In this document: positions 1-9,885 of the stretch, in pieces
How the letters are laid out: each line of letters begins with the position of its first letter
How positions within the stretch are numbered: the stretch's first letter is position 1
Origin: Bacteroidetes bacterium UBA3022
Lineage (GTDB): Bacteria; Bacteroidota; Bacteroidia; Chitinophagales; BACL12
Assembly: GCA_002346225.1 (NCBI GenBank)
Contig: DDYY01000006.1
Location: 1-64,000, forward strand
Direction: 5' to 3'
Length of the DNA: 64,000 nucleotides
The notes under the pieces: model-generated
Told to the model about the DNA's origin: nothing
Seen by the model: only the letters and a program-made list of their open reading frames with translations
Database searches by the model: none
Translations under genes and position numbers: made by a program

Positions 1-976
1 TATTCCATCTTCCCTTGGTAATACCAATAGTAAACATAATAAAGAATGAATAAAGTCCTGTCTTCTCGACTATAACCCCATGCTCTGCTAAATATTTTGT
101 AACTATCATTGCGGGTATGCCAAGCTTTTCATCAAACTCACCATCAACATTAAGTCCAGGAGTAATGATTGTAGCTTTGATGGGATCAAGCATATTGAAG
201 TTAGGAGCTAAATTTCCAAAACCATGCCATTTTTCATTCTTATTAAGCATCCATGCTGCTCTCTCCTCAATTCCTTCCTCGGACAGATCGTCAGGACCCC
301 ATACCTGAAACCACCAACCATCCCCCCATTCTTGGTCTACTTTTCTCATTGCTCGTCTAAAATTAAGAGCTTCCATGATTGATTCTTCAACTAAAGCATT
401 ACCACCAGGCTCTTCCATCATTGCTGCAGCTACATCGCAACTAGCAATAATGGAGTATTGTGGGCTGGTCGAGCTGTGCATTAAGTATGATTCGTTGAAT
501 AATTCTTTATCGAGTTTATTGTTTACAGCGTCCTGCACTAAAATTTGTGAAGCTTGACTTAATCCAGCTAACATTTTATGCGTAGATTGAGTTGAAAAAA
601 TAAGGCTCTCAGAGCATCGAGGACGATCTGCTCCAATTGCATGATAATCACCGTAAAAGTCATGAAAAGATGCGTGTGGCAACCATGCCTCATCAAAATG
701 TAGCGCACCAATTTTACCATCCAACATTTCCTTAATTTCCTCTACATTGTATAGAATCCCATCGTGGGTTGATTGAGTTATAGTAAGCACTCTGGGCTTA
801 GCGTCCTTATCTTCAATAAAAGGATTGTTGTTAATCTTTTCCTTAATCCGATCCCAGCTAAACTCTTTTTTTGGGATGGGGCCTATTATTCCAAAATGAT
901 TCCTTGTTGGCATTAGAAATATCGGGATTGCTCCTGTCATAATGATGGCATGAAGAACGGACTTATGACAATTATT
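1..976 (-). CDS. Orn/Lys/Arg decarboxylase, fragment
   Basis: A continuous reading frame runs leftward off the window edge. It encodes the catalytic part of a PLP-dependent basic amino acid decarboxylase (fold type I), which releases CO2 from arginine, lysine or ornithine and often serves acid resistance. The PLP-lysine motif STHKMLAGLSQAS is visible (lysine codon 575-577), as are NCHKSVLHAI at the N-terminal side, LTITQSTHDG, WWFQVWGPDDL and, near the edge, ITKGRW. From memory, the sequence most resembles betaproteobacterial enzymes rather than Bacteroidota ones. The large N-terminal wing domain and the start are missing: family similarity stops just upstream of NNCHKS, although the frame stays open to about 1057. 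The stretch looks more A+T-rich than its neighbours. Substrate cannot be decided. The fold is certain; whether the gene is intact in the organism is not. Confidence 0.85.
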
Positions 977-1186
977 GCTTGGCTCTTGGTCATCTAGCTC
1001 TGCCTGAACTTCTCCGCTTCCGTAGACGCAGCCCCTGCAAGGATAGGCACTTATGCTTTACATCCTGTTGCGGATTCTCTTCCAAACCCAATCCATTGTT
1101 GAGACTCATATGGTGGAATGTATGTTTGTTGTGCATGAGAACACCAAGGACCTAGTGCATCGCTAAGCTTGGGAGGATGTACCTAG
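977..1186. other. Unassigned segment between decarboxylase fragment and terminator
   Basis: About 210 bases separate the abrupt end of decarboxylase similarity from the terminator of the PKD gene. On the minus strand a short frame (about 1182 to 1052) encodes a possible protein tail ending GRESATGCKA before a stop, with no start codon in this stretch. Neither strand shows a gene I recognise. It may be the remnant of another gene or chimeric sequence. Confidence 0.4.
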
Positions 1187-1218
1187 AAAAAAACACCCCC
1201 GGCAATTGCCAAAGGGTG
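1187..1218 (-). terminator. Rho-independent terminator of the PKD gene
   Basis: Read on the minus strand, CACCC and GGGTG arms enclose the perfect palindrome GGCAATTGCC, and seven T residues follow. It lies about 57 bases after the stop codon of the giant PKD gene, the right place and strand to end that transcript. It also marks the left limit of sequence that clearly belongs to this chromosome. Confidence 0.8.
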
Positions 1219-1274
1219 CTCAACGAGGGTCTGAAGAATGAAAAGAGGTTCCTGCCAGAGATATTAACTAAGGC

Positions 1275-4200
1275 TTATCTCAAAATGGTTACGTTGCCGG
1301 TTTTAACAAATTCATCACCTCCGGTGCATATTCCTTTGAGGGAGTATATATATACACCGGCATCTACGGGAACACCATTGTAGGTGCCGTCCCAGCCTGC
1401 ATTGATATCACCGGTTTCATAAATTTGGTTTCCCCACCTGTCAAAAATCCTGATATAGAATAATTCATCCAGGTATTCAGAATAAAGGCTGAAAACGTCA
1501 TTGTAACCATCGTTATTCGGAGTAATAACATTGGCAACGGTAATACCATCGCCATCACAGGCCGGATAAACGGTTACATCCAGAGAATCTGTGGCGCGAC
1601 AGCCATTTTCATCCACAACTGTTACACTGACAGTGGTGGAGGAGTAGGGGTTAAACATCGAAATGGCGCAGGTCGGACAGGCAAAGTATTCAGAAGGCTC
1701 CCAGTAATAATCGAACGATCCAGTAGCTGGTGAAACATCAGCCAGGAAAAGTTCGGGGTCATTGAGCTGGAAATTCGCTACACCTTCAATTTCCACACCC
1801 GGCAATCCGTATACTTCTATCGTTACATCATCATAAACAGTCAGTGTTCCGCAGGTTGCACTGGCGGTATAGGTAATAGTATTCGGTGGTGTAGCAATCG
1901 GGTTGTCAATGATGGTGCTATTCAGGTAGTCTCCTGTAAGCCAAATAATATCTACATCGTCATTGATGTTGTCATAAGTTGTGAAAAGTTGTACGGCCGA
2001 TCTGGTACAAATCGCAGTGTCGGGTCCCGCAACCAGATTCAAATCATCAACCACTGTAACCAGCACAGAATCGATGTCTGCACAAAAATCGGTGGCATAC
2101 TCCAAAACTATCCAGGTGGTCGAACTGAACAGAGCTTCCGGTTCTTCTGCAGTGGGGTTAGCGAATAATCCACTGGGGGACCAATTGTAATACAACCCGC
2201 CTGTTGATTCGGAACCATCGAGCTCGGCGAATGTTCCGGGGCAGATGACCAAGTCATCACCTGCATTTGCTTCGGGAGTTCCGTAAACAGTGAACTCCAT
2301 CGAAGTAGAGTCGATACATCCATTGTCATTCGCAGTTACCATCAGCAATGAATAATCGCCGGGTGTGCTGAAGGTAAGCATGGTATCATTCATCCAGCTG
2401 CCACTGAATATGGAGCTTCCACTCAGCCATAAATCTATCTGGTCAATGGCATTGATGGCAGGATTGGGCTCAGGATCTACAGAAAGATTGACAACCGCTA
2501 TCTCCTGTCCGGTACAATAGGGCCCGGGCTCCGGCATTTCCATGAGCGCAACAGGAATATTCGCTACTGTTATCGGTTCCAGTGGAAGAACGGTTGTGCT
2601 GCACCCAGCCGCATTGAATAGCGTCAGAACAGGTTCGTAAACACCGGGAGTGTCGAAAAGCACAGTATAATCAGAACCGTCAACTACCACAGTGTTAATA
2701 CCATCAAACAAGGATGCAGAATCGGCAGAGAAAGAAGAGAAGCTAAAGGTGGTCTCCAAAGATCCACAGCCATCAATGGGTGTTATATTCATACTGGCAG
2801 AAGGTGCACCCAGTACCTCAATGCTGAAGAATGCACTGTCAGAACATCCGCCGGCATTAATTACAACTATGGCAATTTCATATATTCCGGGAGCGGTGTA
2901 GGTATGCGTTACATCGTCTGCAGTTGTCAGCAGGGACGTAGTGCCGTCGCCAAAATCATAGTGGTATTCATCAATGGAGGCATAGAGCGTATCTGCTGTG
3001 GCATTGAAGAACGTTATGGCCTCATCAGAGCATATAAGTGTATCTGAAATACTATAGTCAGCTACAGGAATATCAAAAAGTTCGAGTTCGCCGGCCTCTA
3101 TCGTCGCCGCACAGCCGGTGGTAATATACAGATAAATAACAGGCTCATATATGCCGGGAGTAGTGTAGATGTAATTCGTGTCAGCTGTAGTATGCACAAT
3201 GTATCCATCGCCATAATCAATTACAATGGAATCTGCAGCAAGTGCGCCGATGGGGAAGTTGACATCCAGCACACCACAGGCTGAAAGTGGGAATGGTTCA
3301 ATGGTACCGGAGGGAACCGGAGCCACATTTACATTGAATGTCATTGTATCAGAACAACTTCCTGCATTCGTCACTATCGAAGTGATAGTAAAGATGCCTG
3401 TTGATGTATAAAGGTGTTCCTGTTCAGTAAAGCTGGAGAAGGAATAAACAGTTCCGTCGCCCATATCCAGCTCATAGCCGGTAATAGCTGCGTAGCCGGT
3501 GTCTGCTGTATTATTGAACAGTGTGATGGGGGTGCCATCGCATACCAAAGTATCACTGATAGCCAGGTCAGCCAATGGAAGGTCAAACAATTCCAGAGTG
3601 CTTCCGGTGAAATCAATGGAACATCCGGAGAAATTTGTCAATGTAATTTCAGGTGTATAAATACCCGGGGTAGTATAGATATAGTTGGTATCGGATGTAA
3701 TGAGTCCTGTTGTTCCATCGCCAAAATCAATAATGATACTGTCGGCTAACACATCCAGTAAAGAGATGGATACATCCAGTTCACCGCATGCGCTGGTGGG
3801 ACTAAAGGCCACAGAGCCGGTTGGCAAAGCATCAGCATAAGCATTTAATGTTACAGAGTCGGTGCAACCTTCCGCATTCTCAATAATTAAGGTAACCGGA
3901 TAGGTGCCGAATGTGCCATAGGTGAAAACAAGACTGTCGAAGCTGCTGAGCGTTGTCAGTGGCGTTCCGTCTCCAATATCGATGGTATAGCTGATAATTG
4001 GATTCAATATAGTATCCCATGAAGTATTGTAAACAGTAATCTCTTCGCCGGAGCAGGCTATAGAATCAATGAACTCCAGACCTGCATAAGAAGGATAATA
4101 GACATTGACAGGTTCAGGCCCCAGGTAATCGACAGAGCAGCCTCCGTTCACAAGGGTAATAAATGGAAAATAGGTGCCGGGTTCGGTATAGATGTGGCTG

Positions 4201-7200
4201 GTATCTCCATAAACTGTATCGATAATTCCGTCCCCATAATCAATTATACCAAAACCTGTTGTCAAGCCTGCAAGTTCTATGGCTACCTCCAATTCAAAAC
4301 AACCGGAAGCAGGCGTATAGCTGATGTCCACCATGGGTGTTTCGGGTATATCAATATCGTAGGTAAAAGCAGCAGGGCAGCCTACTGAACTGGTGCTGCT
4401 GATGGTAACAGTATACAGCCCAGGTGTGCTGTACACATGATATAAACTATCAAACGCCACTATGCTAAAGGCTGGCGTGCCATCGCCATAGTCTATGGTG
4501 TATTCTAAAATAGGATTCAATACGGAACCGGTAGAGTTATTGACAAACAACATACTGTCACCCAGGCAATAAGTACTATCAACCACTTCAAAATCAAGAA
4601 TATGTGGTTCATAAACTACCAATGATGAATCGCAGGCTTCAGCGTAGAAACAACCGGTACTGTCAATAAGTATGATGGTAGGGCAGTAAACTCCTTCTTC
4701 CAGATAGCTATAGGAAAAATCACCGGTGATAAGGGTGGTATCGCCGTCTCCAAAATCAACATAGGCAAGGTCTGCATCCAAATCAATGACAGAGAAGTTG
4801 ATAAGTGCGGGAGTACAGACGGTGTCTGCCAGGAACGATAAACTACCGGTTGGACCGGGAACGTTGATGGCATTGATAATATTCAGGGAATCAACACATC
4901 CTACAGAATTATAAATGTACAGAGCAACATCGTAATCTCCGGGTTCTGTGTAGGTTAACACAACTTCGTCGGTGAAATAAGTAAAGTAACCGCTTTCCCT
5001 TTCTATCACCCATTCAAAATCAGAGATATCACCGGTTGAAGTATTGGTGAGTGATATCGGTATTGGTGGGCAGCTGGCTCCGATTATATAGTCCAGTTCA
5101 AAGTCAGCATTTAAATCAGAGAAGATAACATTTATATCTTCTGTAAATGTGTTGCTACATCCCAGAGAATCACTCACCGTCAGCGATACGGTATATACGC
5201 CGGCTGTAGCATACAGATGCACTCCGTCATAGGCGGTGCTGGTAGCACCGTCGCCAAAATCCCAGAAAGTTTCGCTGATGCTGCCGGTGGAGGTATTGAC
5301 GTAAATTAATGAGTCGGCCGAACTACAGGATAAACTATCGCTGGTAAATGATGCTGTAATGGTGGAAGTAAGGTCAAGATTGAGGGTGTAGGTATCTGAA
5401 CAACCGAAATTATCGGTTACCGTTAATGAAATATTATAAACGCCGGCATCCAGTGTACATGGAGGAGGAGTGATGCCGTAATAGGTCGGGCAGGCATCTT
5501 CATCATCAAAATTCCATTCGTATTCTTCTATGGTAATAAAGCCGCCAACAGGATCAATCACTGTACTCAGGTCTTCTAACCATAAAGTTCTGGTCTCACA
5601 ACCTACTATTGAATCTATACCAAATAATGCGGTTACACCTGAGTAGACTAGCGTATCTGTAACCGTTGCAATACAGCCATTGGCGTCAATGGTGGTGAGT
5701 GTGATCGGGTAGATATCCGGCGTTGTAATTTCAAAGGTAACGCTGGCGAGGTCCGGTCCGTAACTATCTGAGTCTCCATAGTAAAGTCCGGGGCCAACCT
5801 CCCAGTTGTAATCTCCGGGATAGGTAATACTACTGGTGCTGGTTAGTACCACTGAACCTGCAGCACAAAGCGGATTGTCGGACATACTAAATGAGGCAAC
5901 GTTCTCGGGTACAGTGAAGTAAAAAGGCGGAATTGTAAAACAGTCGTCGTCGCTGATGGTATCATCTGTTATAATCTGGATAAGATAGGTACCCGGTCCG
6001 TCAAATTCCCAGGTTATATCGAGCAAATCGCAAAGGGTATCACCGGAACCGGCTACATCCCAGCAGAAATCATGACCTGTGAATAAAGCACTGTCCAGAC
6101 TGATGATACCCAGGTTGGGGTTATCACAGTTCCAGGCAATGGAAAACAGCGGTAAAATAGGAAGAACAGTCACCGTATCTGTCCAGGTAGAGATACAACC
6201 ATTGTTTTCAGCAGTAAGTGTTACGATGTAGGTTGCGGTGTCTGTATTGAGGTAGATATGGGTGGTATCACTTTCTGGCGGGGTGAGGGTAGAAGTGGCA
6301 CCATCTCCCCAGCTGACGGTGGTAAATTCACTTCCTTCGGAAAGGTTATCCAATCCTACAGGGTTACATATGGGTGATGACGGATCGGTGAATTCAAAAT
6401 AGGCTACCGGATCGCCCACCTGAATCCATAAACTGGTAGATTTTGGACAGCCATCTTCAGTGTAAACTGTAAGCTCTACATTGTAATTGCCCGATTCGGT
6501 AAAAATGTGTTCAAAAGGATCAAGCGTATAAGTTGTATCAGTGGTGCCATCGTCGAAATCCCAAACAAAGTATGCTAGGGGTACCACCAGCGATGTGCTT
6601 AAATTCGTAAAAGTGACTGTTAACGGAGCACAACCTTCCGGTGGATCGGCAGTAAAGCTGGCAGTTGGTTTTTTAATCTGGATAAAGGAGTTGAAAGAGA
6701 AGCTGCTGCTACAACCGAGTGCATCAGTGATGGTAATGTCTACATCAAAATTTTCAATGGTATTGAAGGTGGGATTAATGAGTGAATCTGAATACATATC
6801 ACCTTCAATGTCCCACGCATAGGTGAACGGACCCGCACCTTCTACATCCACTGGCCAGATGAAGGTGCTAAAGGGTACATCGCAGGCTGTAGAATCTGTT
6901 GCCGCAATTCCGGCAATATCAGGTCCTGCACTGACATACACTGTATCAAAATGGATGGCAGTACAACCATCAGGATAGGTTACGGTTAGTTTAATCGTCT
7001 TACTGCCTGCAACAGAATAGGTAAATGAGGGATTTTCAGCTGTAGAGGTGACAGATGCTCCGCTGGCCGGGAAGTTAAACTGCCAGTAAAAGGAGCTGGC
7101 TCCCGGGTCTGACAAATTTGTAAAACTTACAGAACCACCTTCGCAGATAGAGTCATCTGACATAGAGAAATCAGCTTCGTAACAATTGATATCTATGTAT

Positions 7201-8027
7201 TCAGGATAGGTATTGGTTATCTCACAGCCATTGGCGTCCGTTACAGTGTAGGTAACCTCATAGGTTCCACATGCAGAATAGCTTGCAAGTCCGGAAGCTG
7301 CAGTGGATGTGACACCATTGCCATAATCCCAGAAATAGGTGTAGGGTGCTGTTCCGCCTGTAGTGGTGGAAGCCAGAATAAGGCTGATGGAACTACCACA
7401 GGACGAAGCCCCGTCAGTATCCGTAATGTAACTGCTCATGGGGGTGGTGACCGTAACTGTGGTGGAATAGCTGTCGGTACAATCGTTCTCATCTGTAATG
7501 AATAGCAACACGGTATAAGTCCCTGCGCTGCTAAAAGTATGTACAGGTGCCTCCAGTGAGGAGAAACTGCCATCGCCAAAATCCCATAAGTATTCGGTAA
7601 CAGCACTGGAACCCCCGGTGGATGTACTGGTAAAGGTCACTTCCAGGGGATTGCAAATATCGCTTGTGACGAAAGTGAAACTGGCGTCACTGGGCGTCAC
7701 AACTGTGATATACGCCGGTTGAGTAAGGGTGTAAGTCACTCCGTCAACAGTCAGATGAAGGGTAACATTATAGGTGCCGGGCGTATAATAAAATACCGTT
7801 GGAGCTGCTTCTGTGAGGGAGGAGGCAAATCCACTGGGAAACTCCCATAAATAGCTGACTGTAGAACCTGCGGGGTAAGTGCTGGTGCTGGTAAATTCAA
7901 CTGGAACGCCGGGGCAGACAATGACATCATCTGCTTCGAAGGCTACCACCACTTGTCCCTGCGTTGTTATTGCTCCTCCGCCCAGAAGGACTATCAACAT
8001 CAGCCAGAACCATTTGCTGTTTCTCAT
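1275..8027 (-). CDS. Giant PKD-repeat protein with type B T9SS sorting domain
   Basis: The 2250-residue product has a signal peptide (residues 1-25, ending TTQGQ) and then roughly twenty PKD-like beta-sandwich modules, recognised by recurring WDFGDG, IDYGDG and YTTPGIY motifs. The last ~85 residues form a CHU_C/gliding-motility-associated domain: TPNNDGYNDVF, RIFDRWGNQIYE, WDGTYNG, GVYIYSLKG and a final TGNVTILR. This is the type B signal used by the type IX secretion system, so the protein is expected on the cell surface or outside, probably as an adhesin or matrix filament. Residues about 1070-1910 show a higher-order repeat of ~170 residues (see repeat entry). It appears monocistronic, with its own terminator downstream. 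No catalytic domain was seen. ATG start; the signal peptide follows directly. Confidence 0.93.
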   Translation of the reverse strand: MRNSKWFWLMLIVLLGGGAITTQGQVVVAFEADDVIVCPGVPVEFTSTSTYPAGSTVSYLWEFPSGFASSLTEAAPTVFYYTPGTYNVTLHLTVDGVTYTLTQPAYITVVTPSDASFTFVTSDICNPLEVTFTSTSTGGSSAVTEYLWDFGDGSFSSLEAPVHTFSSAGTYTVLLFITDENDCTDSYSTTVTVTTPMSSYITDTDGASSCGSSISLILASTTTGGTAPYTYFWDYGNGVTSTAASGLASYSACGTYEVTYTVTDANGCEITNTYPEYIDINCYEADFSMSDDSICEGGSVSFTNLSDPGASSFYWQFNFPASGASVTSTAENPSFTYSVAGSKTIKLTVTYPDGCTAIHFDTVYVSAGPDIAGIAATDSTACDVPFSTFIWPVDVEGAGPFTYAWDIEGDMYSDSLINPTFNTIENFDVDITITDALGCSSSFSFNSFIQIKKPTASFTADPPEGCAPLTVTFTNLSTSLVVPLAYFVWDFDDGTTDTTYTLDPFEHIFTESGNYNVELTVYTEDGCPKSTSLWIQVGDPVAYFEFTDPSSPICNPVGLDNLSEGSEFTTVSWGDGATSTLTPPESDTTHIYLNTDTATYIVTLTAENNGCISTWTDTVTVLPILPLFSIAWNCDNPNLGIISLDSALFTGHDFCWDVAGSGDTLCDLLDITWEFDGPGTYLIQIITDDTISDDDCFTIPPFYFTVPENVASFSMSDNPLCAAGSVVLTSTSSITYPGDYNWEVGPGLYYGDSDSYGPDLASVTFEITTPDIYPITLTTIDANGCIATVTDTLVYSGVTALFGIDSIVGCETRTLWLEDLSTVIDPVGGFITIEEYEWNFDDEDACPTYYGITPPPCTLDAGVYNISLTVTDNFGCSDTYTLNLDLTSTITASFTSDSLSCSSADSLIYVNTSTGSISETFWDFGDGATSTAYDGVHLYATAGVYTVSLTVSDSLGCSNTFTEDINVIFSDLNADFELDYIIGASCPPIPISLTNTSTGDISDFEWVIERESGYFTYFTDEVVLTYTEPGDYDVALYIYNSVGCVDSLNIINAINVPGPTGSLSFLADTVCTPALINFSVIDLDADLAYVDFGDGDTTLITGDFSYSYLEEGVYCPTIILIDSTGCFYAEACDSSLVVYEPHILDFEVVDSTYCLGDSMLFVNNSTGSVLNPILEYTIDYGDGTPAFSIVAFDSLYHVYSTPGLYTVTISSTSSVGCPAAFTYDIDIPETPMVDISYTPASGCFELEVAIELAGLTTGFGIIDYGDGIIDTVYGDTSHIYTEPGTYFPFITLVNGGCSVDYLGPEPVNVYYPSYAGLEFIDSIACSGEEITVYNTSWDTILNPIISYTIDIGDGTPLTTLSSFDSLVFTYGTFGTYPVTLIIENAEGCTDSVTLNAYADALPTGSVAFSPTSACGELDVSISLLDVLADSIIIDFGDGTTGLITSDTNYIYTTPGIYTPEITLTNFSGCSIDFTGSTLELFDLPLADLAISDTLVCDGTPITLFNNTADTGYAAITGYELDMGDGTVYSFSSFTEQEHLYTSTGIFTITSIVTNAGSCSDTMTFNVNVAPVPSGTIEPFPLSACGVLDVNFPIGALAADSIVIDYGDGYIVHTTADTNYIYTTPGIYEPVIYLYITTGCAATIEAGELELFDIPVADYSISDTLICSDEAITFFNATADTLYASIDEYHYDFGDGTTSLLTTADDVTHTYTAPGIYEIAIVVINAGGCSDSAFFSIEVLGAPSASMNITPIDGCGSLETTFSFSSFSADSASLFDGINTVVVDGSDYTVLFDTPGVYEPVLTLFNAAGCSTTVLPLEPITVANIPVALMEMPEPGPYCTGQEIAVVNLSVDPEPNPAINAIDQIDLWLSGSSIFSGSWMNDTMLTFSTPGDYSLLMVTANDNGCIDSTSMEFTVYGTPEANAGDDLVICPGTFAELDGSESTGGLYYNWSPSGLFANPTAEEPEALFSSTTWIVLEYATDFCADIDSVLVTVVDDLNLVAGPDTAICTRSAVQLFTTYDNINDDVDIIWLTGDYLNSTIIDNPIATPPNTITYTASATCGTLTVYDDVTIEVYGLPGVEIEGVANFQLNDPELFLADVSPATGSFDYYWEPSEYFACPTCAISMFNPYSSTTVSVTVVDENGCRATDSLDVTVYPACDGDGITVANVITPNNDGYNDVFSLYSEYLDELFYIRIFDRWGNQIYETGDINAGWDGTYNGVPVDAGVYIYSLKGICTGGDEFVKTGNVTILR
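2290..4830 (-). repeat. Higher-order ~510-bp repeat, about five copies, in the PKD gene
   Basis: Within the PKD gene a double module recurs about every 170 residues. Each unit has a divergent PKD (C-x-x-L-x-V start, short IDFGDG or IDYGDG core, then YIYTTPGIY) followed by a canonical one (about ISDTLVC, then GDGT). Unit starts fall near 4817, 4305, 3783, 3275 and 2764 on the minus strand. The third and fourth units are the most alike, for example sharing TADTNYIYTTPGIY or SDTNYIYTTPGIY and LELFD. The last unit is degenerate (FDGINT in place of the GDG core). Confidence 0.7.
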
Positions 8028-8337
8028 TTTGCGATAACTTGTGAAATACCGGTAACGAAGATGGTAACCATTTATAGTAGTATGGGAGTCTTAAATAATG
8101 CTTTTGTGACATATTATTGAGTTGTAAATGGCCGTATTAGTATTTTATAGGCGCTTTTTATTTGATATTATTAATTAATTATGTGACAATTTTATTTAGT
8201 GTTTTTTATGACATATTGCTGTCTATTGTTGTAGAAATATAGCATAATGTGACGGATATCATTTTTTGCTTTTAAAGGCCGAAGGGATGAATAAAGCAAT
8301 GGCTTTTTTTTATGTTTGCTGAAAGCTTAACCCTTTT
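8028..8337. promoter_or_regulatory. Divergent intergenic region with TGTGAC-type motifs
   Basis: This 310-base A+T-rich region separates the divergent PKD gene and comM and holds no gene I can support. The plus strand carries TGTGAC at 8105, 8182 and 8249 and TATGAC at 8207; two of these continue as GACATATT. A TATGTTTG box at 8311-8318 fits the Bacteroidota -7 consensus TAnnTTTG and would start a transcript about 13 bases before comM, but it has no properly spaced TTG upstream. I found no clear promoter box for the PKD gene. Confidence 0.4.
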
Positions 8338-9885
8338 ATGCTGGTAAAAACATTTGCTAGTGCCGTGCACGGTGTGCAGGCACATACTATTACCATAGAG
8401 GTAAACATGAGCGGCGGAGGCTCCGATTTGCGCTCATTTATAGTAGGTCTTCCCGATAATGCGGTTAAAGAATCCTGGCAGCGCATCGAAACTGCGGTCC
8501 GGCACAACGGCATGCGGATTCCCCGAATGAAATTCGTATTCAATCTGGCACCTGCCGATGTGCGAAAAGAAGGAACCGGATACGACTTGCCGATGGCTAT
8601 TGGCCTGCTGGCAGCGAGTGAACAGATGCCGGCGGAAGAGCTCGCTGATTACCTGATAATGGGAGAGCTGTCATTGGATGGTAGTATACAGCCTATTAAA
8701 GGCGCACTGCCCATTGCAATTCAGGCAAGAAAAGAGGGGTTTAAAGGTTTTATTCTCCCGATTCAGAACGCGAGGGAAGCGGCGATTGTCAATGACCTTG
8801 ATGTGTTGGGCGTTCAGCATTTAAACGACATAGTAGCGCATTTTCATGGTGAAAAACGCATAGCTCCTGTGTTTGTAGACACCAGAGCCGAGTTCCTGTC
8901 CCACCAGTCTACCCATGATGTTGATTTTTCTGATGTAAAAGGACAGGAGAATATTAAGCGTGCCCTGGAGATTGCAGCTGCCGGTGGACACAATGTAATA
9001 TTAATAGGTCCTCCGGGTGCGGGCAAAACGATGCTGGCCAAGCGCATGCCGACGATTTTGCCTCCGCTCACCTTAATGGAGGCTCTTGAAACAACCAAGA
9101 TTCATTCAGTGGCTGGCAAGTTGCCGGCAGAGAGTGCATTGCTGTACAACAGGCCCTTTCGGTCACCACATCATACCGTGAGCGATGTGGCTTTGGTAGG
9201 AGGGGGCAATAATCCGCAACCGGGTGAAATATCCCTGGCGCACAACGGCGTGCTTTTTCTGGATGAGCTGCCGGAGTTCAGAAGGAATGTGCTGGAAGTG
9301 CTGCGTCAGCCTATGGAAGAGCGGAAGGTGACGATATCCAGAGCTAGGTTTTCTGTCGATTATCCGGCGAACTTCATGCTGGTGGCAAGTATGAACCCCT
9401 GCCCCTGCGGATATTACAACCATCCCGAAAAGGAGTGTGTTTGCGGTCCGGGCGTTGTGCAGCGCTACCTTAATAAAATATCGGGTCCATTGCTGGACCG
9501 CATTGATTTACATGTGGAAGTGACCCCGGTGGCCATTGAAGAACTGAGTGCCATGAAGGAGGAAGAAAGCAGTGCGCCCATCAGGGAGAGGGTGATACGA
9601 GCGAGAGAAGCGCAGGAGCGACGCTTCCAGGGTAAACCCGAAATCATAGCAAATGCCCTCATGCCTTCTGCAGTGGTCAGAGAAGTATGCGCCATTGGAG
9701 CCCCGGGTCAATTGCTGCTGAATAAAGCTATGGAGCGACTGGGTTTATCGGCCAGGGCTTACGACCGTATTTTGAAGGTGGCAAGAACCATTGCTGATCT
9801 CGCAGGTAGTGAAGATATCAAAGTAGAGCACCTTGCTGAAGCCATTCAATACCGGAGTCTGGACAGGGAAAACTGGGCCGGCTAA
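8338..9885 (+). CDS. comM: YifB/ComM family Mg-chelatase-like AAA+ ATPase
   Basis: The 515-residue product has the standard three-part YifB/ComM layout: an N-terminal ChlI-like domain (about 1-180), an AAA+ core with Walker A GPPGAGKT (about residues 224-231) and Walker B VLFLDE (about 304-309), the MNPCPCGYY motif, and a C-terminal Mg-chelatase-type domain. In naturally competent bacteria ComM is a branch-migration helicase that extends heteroduplex during transformation; many non-competent species keep the family too, so competence here is inference. It starts with ATG at the family-typical MLVKTFASAVHGV. It faces the acetyltransferase gene, and the two stop codons overlap in CTAA (9882-9885). 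Full family length with no damage seen. Confidence 0.95.
   Translation: MLVKTFASAVHGVQAHTITIEVNMSGGGSDLRSFIVGLPDNAVKESWQRIETAVRHNGMRIPRMKFVFNLAPADVRKEGTGYDLPMAIGLLAASEQMPAEELADYLIMGELSLDGSIQPIKGALPIAIQARKEGFKGFILPIQNAREAAIVNDLDVLGVQHLNDIVAHFHGEKRIAPVFVDTRAEFLSHQSTHDVDFSDVKGQENIKRALEIAAAGGHNVILIGPPGAGKTMLAKRMPTILPPLTLMEALETTKIHSVAGKLPAESALLYNRPFRSPHHTVSDVALVGGGNNPQPGEISLAHNGVLFLDELPEFRRNVLEVLRQPMEERKVTISRARFSVDYPANFMLVASMNPCPCGYYNHPEKECVCGPGVVQRYLNKISGPLLDRIDLHVEVTPVAIEELSAMKEEESSAPIRERVIRAREAQERRFQGKPEIIANALMPSAVVREVCAIGAPGQLLLNKAMERLGLSARAYDRILKVARTIADLAGSEDIKVEHLAEAIQYRSLDRENWAG

Noticed and set aside
977..1186. Possible integron attC site or tmRNA-like segment at the left junction
   Set aside because: No paired RYYYAAC/GTTRRRY core sites and no tRNA-like T-arm or tag frame could be found.
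1275..8027. CRISPR-like or satellite repeats in the giant gene
   Set aside because: The repetition is at protein-module level (PKD) with diverged DNA and no spacer structure.
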